NCBI RefSeq assembly: GCF_003610895.1
Contig: NZ_MCAS01000023.1
Span: 248,001-312,000 of the forward strand
Length of the DNA: 64,000 bases
Reading direction: 5' to 3'
DNA from: Paraburkholderia fungorum
GTDB lineage: Bacteria > Pseudomonadota > Gammaproteobacteria > Burkholderiales > Burkholderiaceae
Shown here piece by piece: positions 62,124 through 64,000 of this stretch. The translations under genes and the position numbers were made by a program. The notes below the pieces were generated by a model, which did not search any database, had not been told where the DNA came from, and saw nothing but the letters and a program-made list of their open reading frames with translations. The first letter of the stretch is position 1. Every line of letters begins with the position of its first letter.

Positions 62124-62211
62124 GTATTTCCCCTTGCCATTGGTGGTGAATGTTTATGGGCGTCGATTTCAGCCAGCAGGGCTTATCCCGCATGACTTGC
62201 CGCTTGTGTAC

Positions 62212-62227
62212 TGCAAGGCACATGCCA
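62212..62227 (-). promoter_or_regulatory. Sigma-54 (-24/-12) promoter of urtABCDE
   Basis: On the minus strand TGGCATGTGCCTTGCA matches TGGCACG-N4-TTGCA with one substitution and the exact GG-N10-GC spacing. The predicted start near 62201 gives a leader of about 78 nt before urtA. Confidence 0.75.
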
Positions 62228-62303
62228 TGCGGTCATTTCGACTTGAAGTCCGCGAATCGCGCGCTGTGACGCGGTGATGCGCGACGTCAGTTATGCGTAA
62301 TGT

Positions 62304-62320
62304 GGCGCGAAATTGGTGCA
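62304..62320 (-). promoter_or_regulatory. NtrC-like dyad upstream of urtA
   Basis: GCGC-N7-GTGC (plus strand GCGCGAAATTGGTGC at 62305-62319) differs from the NtrC core GCAC-N7-GTGC at one base. Its centre lies about 111 bp upstream of the predicted start. Weaker than the site at 54316. Confidence 0.4.
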
Positions 62321-62479
62321 GGAACGGGGCGTGCGCCTCGTTCGGGTGCGCGTCGCGCCGCAACGAAGCGTGTTGATCGGCCAGCGGGCGTCGGCGGTGC
62401 ACGACCGCTGCCCCTTTGTGCATGCGCTGTGCTGTGTCGGCATTGGTAGGCCACTCACGTAAACATAAGGAGACCCAAC

Positions 62480-62751
62480 ATGACTGGGCGCGCCGGCGCC
62501 AAGCCATCCGCTATGTCGGCGTTCTGGATGCCGTACGTAATCTTGGATTGGTGGGCTGGGTCGAGTTGGCGCCGTGTGCCGGAGCGCCGGGTGCGCGTGC
62601 TTATGGTGTTCTTGTGCGGTGCTTTGAGAAGGGCGTGTTGACGCGCTATATCGGGGATACTCTGGCGTTCTCGCCGTAGTTGATTGTTGAAGAGACGCAG
62701 ATTGACGAGATATTCAGGACGGCGGGGGAGGTTTTGAAGGAGACGGATTAG
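62480..62751 (+). pseudogene. Internally deleted omega-amino-acid:pyruvate aminotransferase remnant
   Basis: An AAGGAG ribosome-binding site precedes ATG 62480, which begins MTGRAGAKPSAMSAFWMPY, like the N-terminus of class III beta-alanine:pyruvate aminotransferases (FWMPFTANR). At about 62533-62538 the sequence switches frame directly to the C-terminal region of the same family (VRNLGLVGWVELAP, then RAYGVLVRCFEKGVL and GDTLAFSP). A TAG at 62677 interrupts that frame where a Pro codon is expected, and LIVEETQIDEIF continues to TAG 62749. About 340 central codons, including the PLP lysine, are missing. Clearly non-functional. Confidence 0.85.
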
Positions 62752-62790
62752 GTGAGAGCGGTCTTGCGACGGCGAGCGTTGTGGCGGGGA

Positions 62791-62819
62791 AAAGGCCGGC
62801 GCCCTGTGGCGCCGGCTTT
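62791..62819. terminator. Intrinsic terminator after the DUF3443 gene
   Basis: GCCGGCGCC-CTGT-GGCGCCGGC, a perfect 9-bp stem with AAA/TTT flanks on one side and CTTTT on the minus strand. It lies 35 bp beyond the stop of the minus-strand DUF3443 gene and could also stop transcription entering from the pseudogene side. Confidence 0.85.
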
Positions 62820-62853
62820 GGGACATGTTTCGTTATAGGACTGACCGTGATTG

Positions 62854-64000
62854 TCAGAACGCGATGAACGGCCCCGCTTGTTTGCCGATCGTCACATTGT
62901 TGAGCACCGTGTAGACGTTGCGTCCGTAGAAGAACGGCAGTCCCCAGAGGAACATGCCCGCCGATGGCGAACCAAGGCTGTCATAGGCCGCGTACCGGTT
63001 TGCCATCAGGCTCCAGCCATCGGTCAGCAAGAACGGCACGGTTACCGGCGTGGCAGCTTTGTCTACGCCCGTCAGGATGGCGGACAGGCTGAGCGTAGTC
63101 GGCGGTACATACCAGTCGCCTGAATACGGAACGGTGTAGTCCGCGAAGATGTTCGCATTGGAACCGCTGTCGATGGCGCTCGAATACGAACGGCTCTTGT
63201 ACGTAGTCTGAAAGTAGCCGTTCTGATCGAGCGCCACGATTTTCGGATTCGACGGCAGTGCATTGTTCGGCTGTGTGCCGACCCCGAACACCAGCTCACC
63301 TGTGGCACTCAACTGGCCCCCCGCGGGCAACGCGGGCAGGCGGATGATCGTGCCGTTATTGTCCGAGGTGAAGTTGGCAACAGGGTTCATGACCTGCGTG
63401 TCGAGCGGCACGCGTGTGTTCGTGCACGACGTCGCGGAGGTGCAGTAATAGTAAGCGGCCGATAGGACCGTTTGCGCCGCGGCCGGATAGTCGCGTTGCG
63501 CCGGGCCGATACCGAGCACGCCGTTGGCGCCAAGCGCGGATACGTTGCCAAGGTCGAGCACTCCACGCGAGGCGCAGTCCGACGGGGTGGCATACGCGCC
63601 GTCCGCGATCACCTGTACAGGCAGGTTACCCGCCGTTTTACCGCCGATAGTCACGTCGGCCCGTTTGATCGGCCCCCATGTGTAGCCCGAGCCGAACACC
63701 GCGCATTCGGTAATTGGCGCGTTGCCGGTCGGATCGTTGGTGGCGCCAGATTGTGCCGGCAAGCGGCCGGCGAGGGCGGGACCGAGTGCGCTCGCCAGAA
63801 CCCGCACCCCAACCGAACCGGTATCGAGCTGCATGTGATCGATCGTTGCGCATTGGTTCGCGCCCTGTACTCCGGGGATGCAGAGTGTGACGGTCACGTA
63901 CGGCATGTTCGCGTAGTTTCCCGTCCAACGTTCGACGGTGATCGGGACGGTGTTGATGTCGGCGACTGGGGTCGGAGTGGGCGTCGGGGTTGGAGTGGGC
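62854..64000 (-). CDS. DUF3443-type secreted protein (5-prime end outside window)
   Basis: At least 381 residues are visible. The frame stays open through base 64000 and reads a Pro-Thr repeat (PTPTPTPTPTP) before VADINTVPITVERWTGNYAN, so ATG 63906 is internal and the true start is outside. MQLDTGSVGVRVLASAL, NGVLGIGPAQRDYP and SSAIDSGSNANIF suggest a pepsin-like beta fold with DTG and DSG motifs, as in aspartic proteases; I recognise the pattern as DUF3443, common in Burkholderia, usually a lipoprotein with a Pro/Thr linker. Protease activity is unproven. A terminator follows. Confidence 0.75.
   Translation of the reverse strand, partial: PTPTPTPTPTPVADINTVPITVERWTGNYANMPYVTVTLCIPGVQGANQCATIDHMQLDTGSVGVRVLASALGPALAGRLPAQSGATNDPTGNAPITECAVFGSGYTWGPIKRADVTIGGKTAGNLPVQVIADGAYATPSDCASRGVLDLGNVSALGANGVLGIGPAQRDYPAAAQTVLSAAYYYCTSATSCTNTRVPLDTQVMNPVANFTSDNNGTIIRLPALPAGGQLSATGELVFGVGTQPNNALPSNPKIVALDQNGYFQTTYKSRSYSSAIDSGSNANIFADYTVPYSGDWYVPPTTLSLSAILTGVDKAATPVTVPFLLTDGWSLMANRYAAYDSLGSPSAGMFLWGLPFFYGRNVYTVLNNVTIGKQAGPFIAF

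Noticed and set aside
1..64000. CRISPR array, tRNA or rRNA genes, prophage
   Set aside because: No regularly spaced repeats, tRNA-like cloverleafs, rRNA segments, integrases or phage structural genes were noticed on reading; an automated scan was not possible.

Overview
The window looks like a chromosomal segment of a Burkholderiaceae bacterium, most likely Burkholderia sensu lato / Paraburkholderia. This is inferred from uniformly high G+C, a waaC-kdoO-waaA lipid A/core block with a Kdo hydroxylase, a urtABCDE-ureDABCEFG urea block, a DUF3443-type protein, and an intergenic repeat of a kind I associate with this group. No rRNA, tRNA, CRISPR array, intact insertion sequence or phage was seen. 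Species was not determined.

Layout. (1) 1-2341: an SDR oxidoreductase convergent with a SulP anion transporter. (2) 2431-10692, minus strand: a seven-gene, almost gap-free operon. It encodes glucose-1-phosphate cytidylyltransferase (rfbF), CDP-glucose 4,6-dehydratase (rfbG), the PMP/[2Fe-2S] C3 dehydratase (rfbH), an NAD-dependent reductase/epimerase, a heptose-1-P-type nucleotidyltransferase, a CBS-GHMP sugar kinase fusion, and a NeuB-type synthase fused to a second TIM barrel. (3) 11415-14032, minus: gmhA, a GT2 and gmhB. Together with the kinase and nucleotidyltransferase they resemble a nucleotide-activated heptose route. (4) 14581-19314, plus: GT2, a WbpV-like reductase, a WbpL-like polyprenyl-phosphate sugar-1-P transferase and a WbpM/FlaA1-type dehydratase. 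These would make and load the first O-antigen sugar. A second GT4 polyprenyl transferase converges on them across a shared terminator. (5) 20754-22400: a chemoreceptor. (6) 22849-38547: an exopolysaccharide locus with Wzy, Wzc and Wzx, five glycosyltransferases, two clan-A glycoside-hydrolase-like proteins and an N,N-dimethylformamidase-like protein. (7) 39070-43394: galE, GT4, GT2 and a second flippase. (8) 43709-48676: manB, waaC, kdoO, waaA. (9) 48747-62123, minus: urea uptake and hydrolysis (urtABCDE, ureD, a polar-amino-acid-type binding protein, ureABCEFG). (10) 62480-64000: an internally deleted transaminase pseudogene and an incomplete DUF3443 gene.

How it fits together. Most of the window is a cell-surface glycan factory: sugar-nucleotide synthesis, undecaprenyl-linked assembly, flipping, polymerisation and Kdo/heptose core building. 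Next to it is a nitrogen-scavenging block. In that block I see two near-consensus sigma-54 promoters (54237-54251 and 62212-62227), each with an NtrC-like dyad about 100-110 bp upstream of the predicted start, which suggests joint nitrogen control of urea uptake and of the binding-protein/urease transcript.

The best candidate for undescribed biology is the seven-gene operon at 2431-10692. It combines three features I do not know together in one locus: a dideoxyhexose dehydratase without its reductase, a regulatory CBS module on a sugar kinase, and a NeuB-isomerase fusion without a CMP-sugar synthetase. Its product sugar cannot be read from sequence alone.
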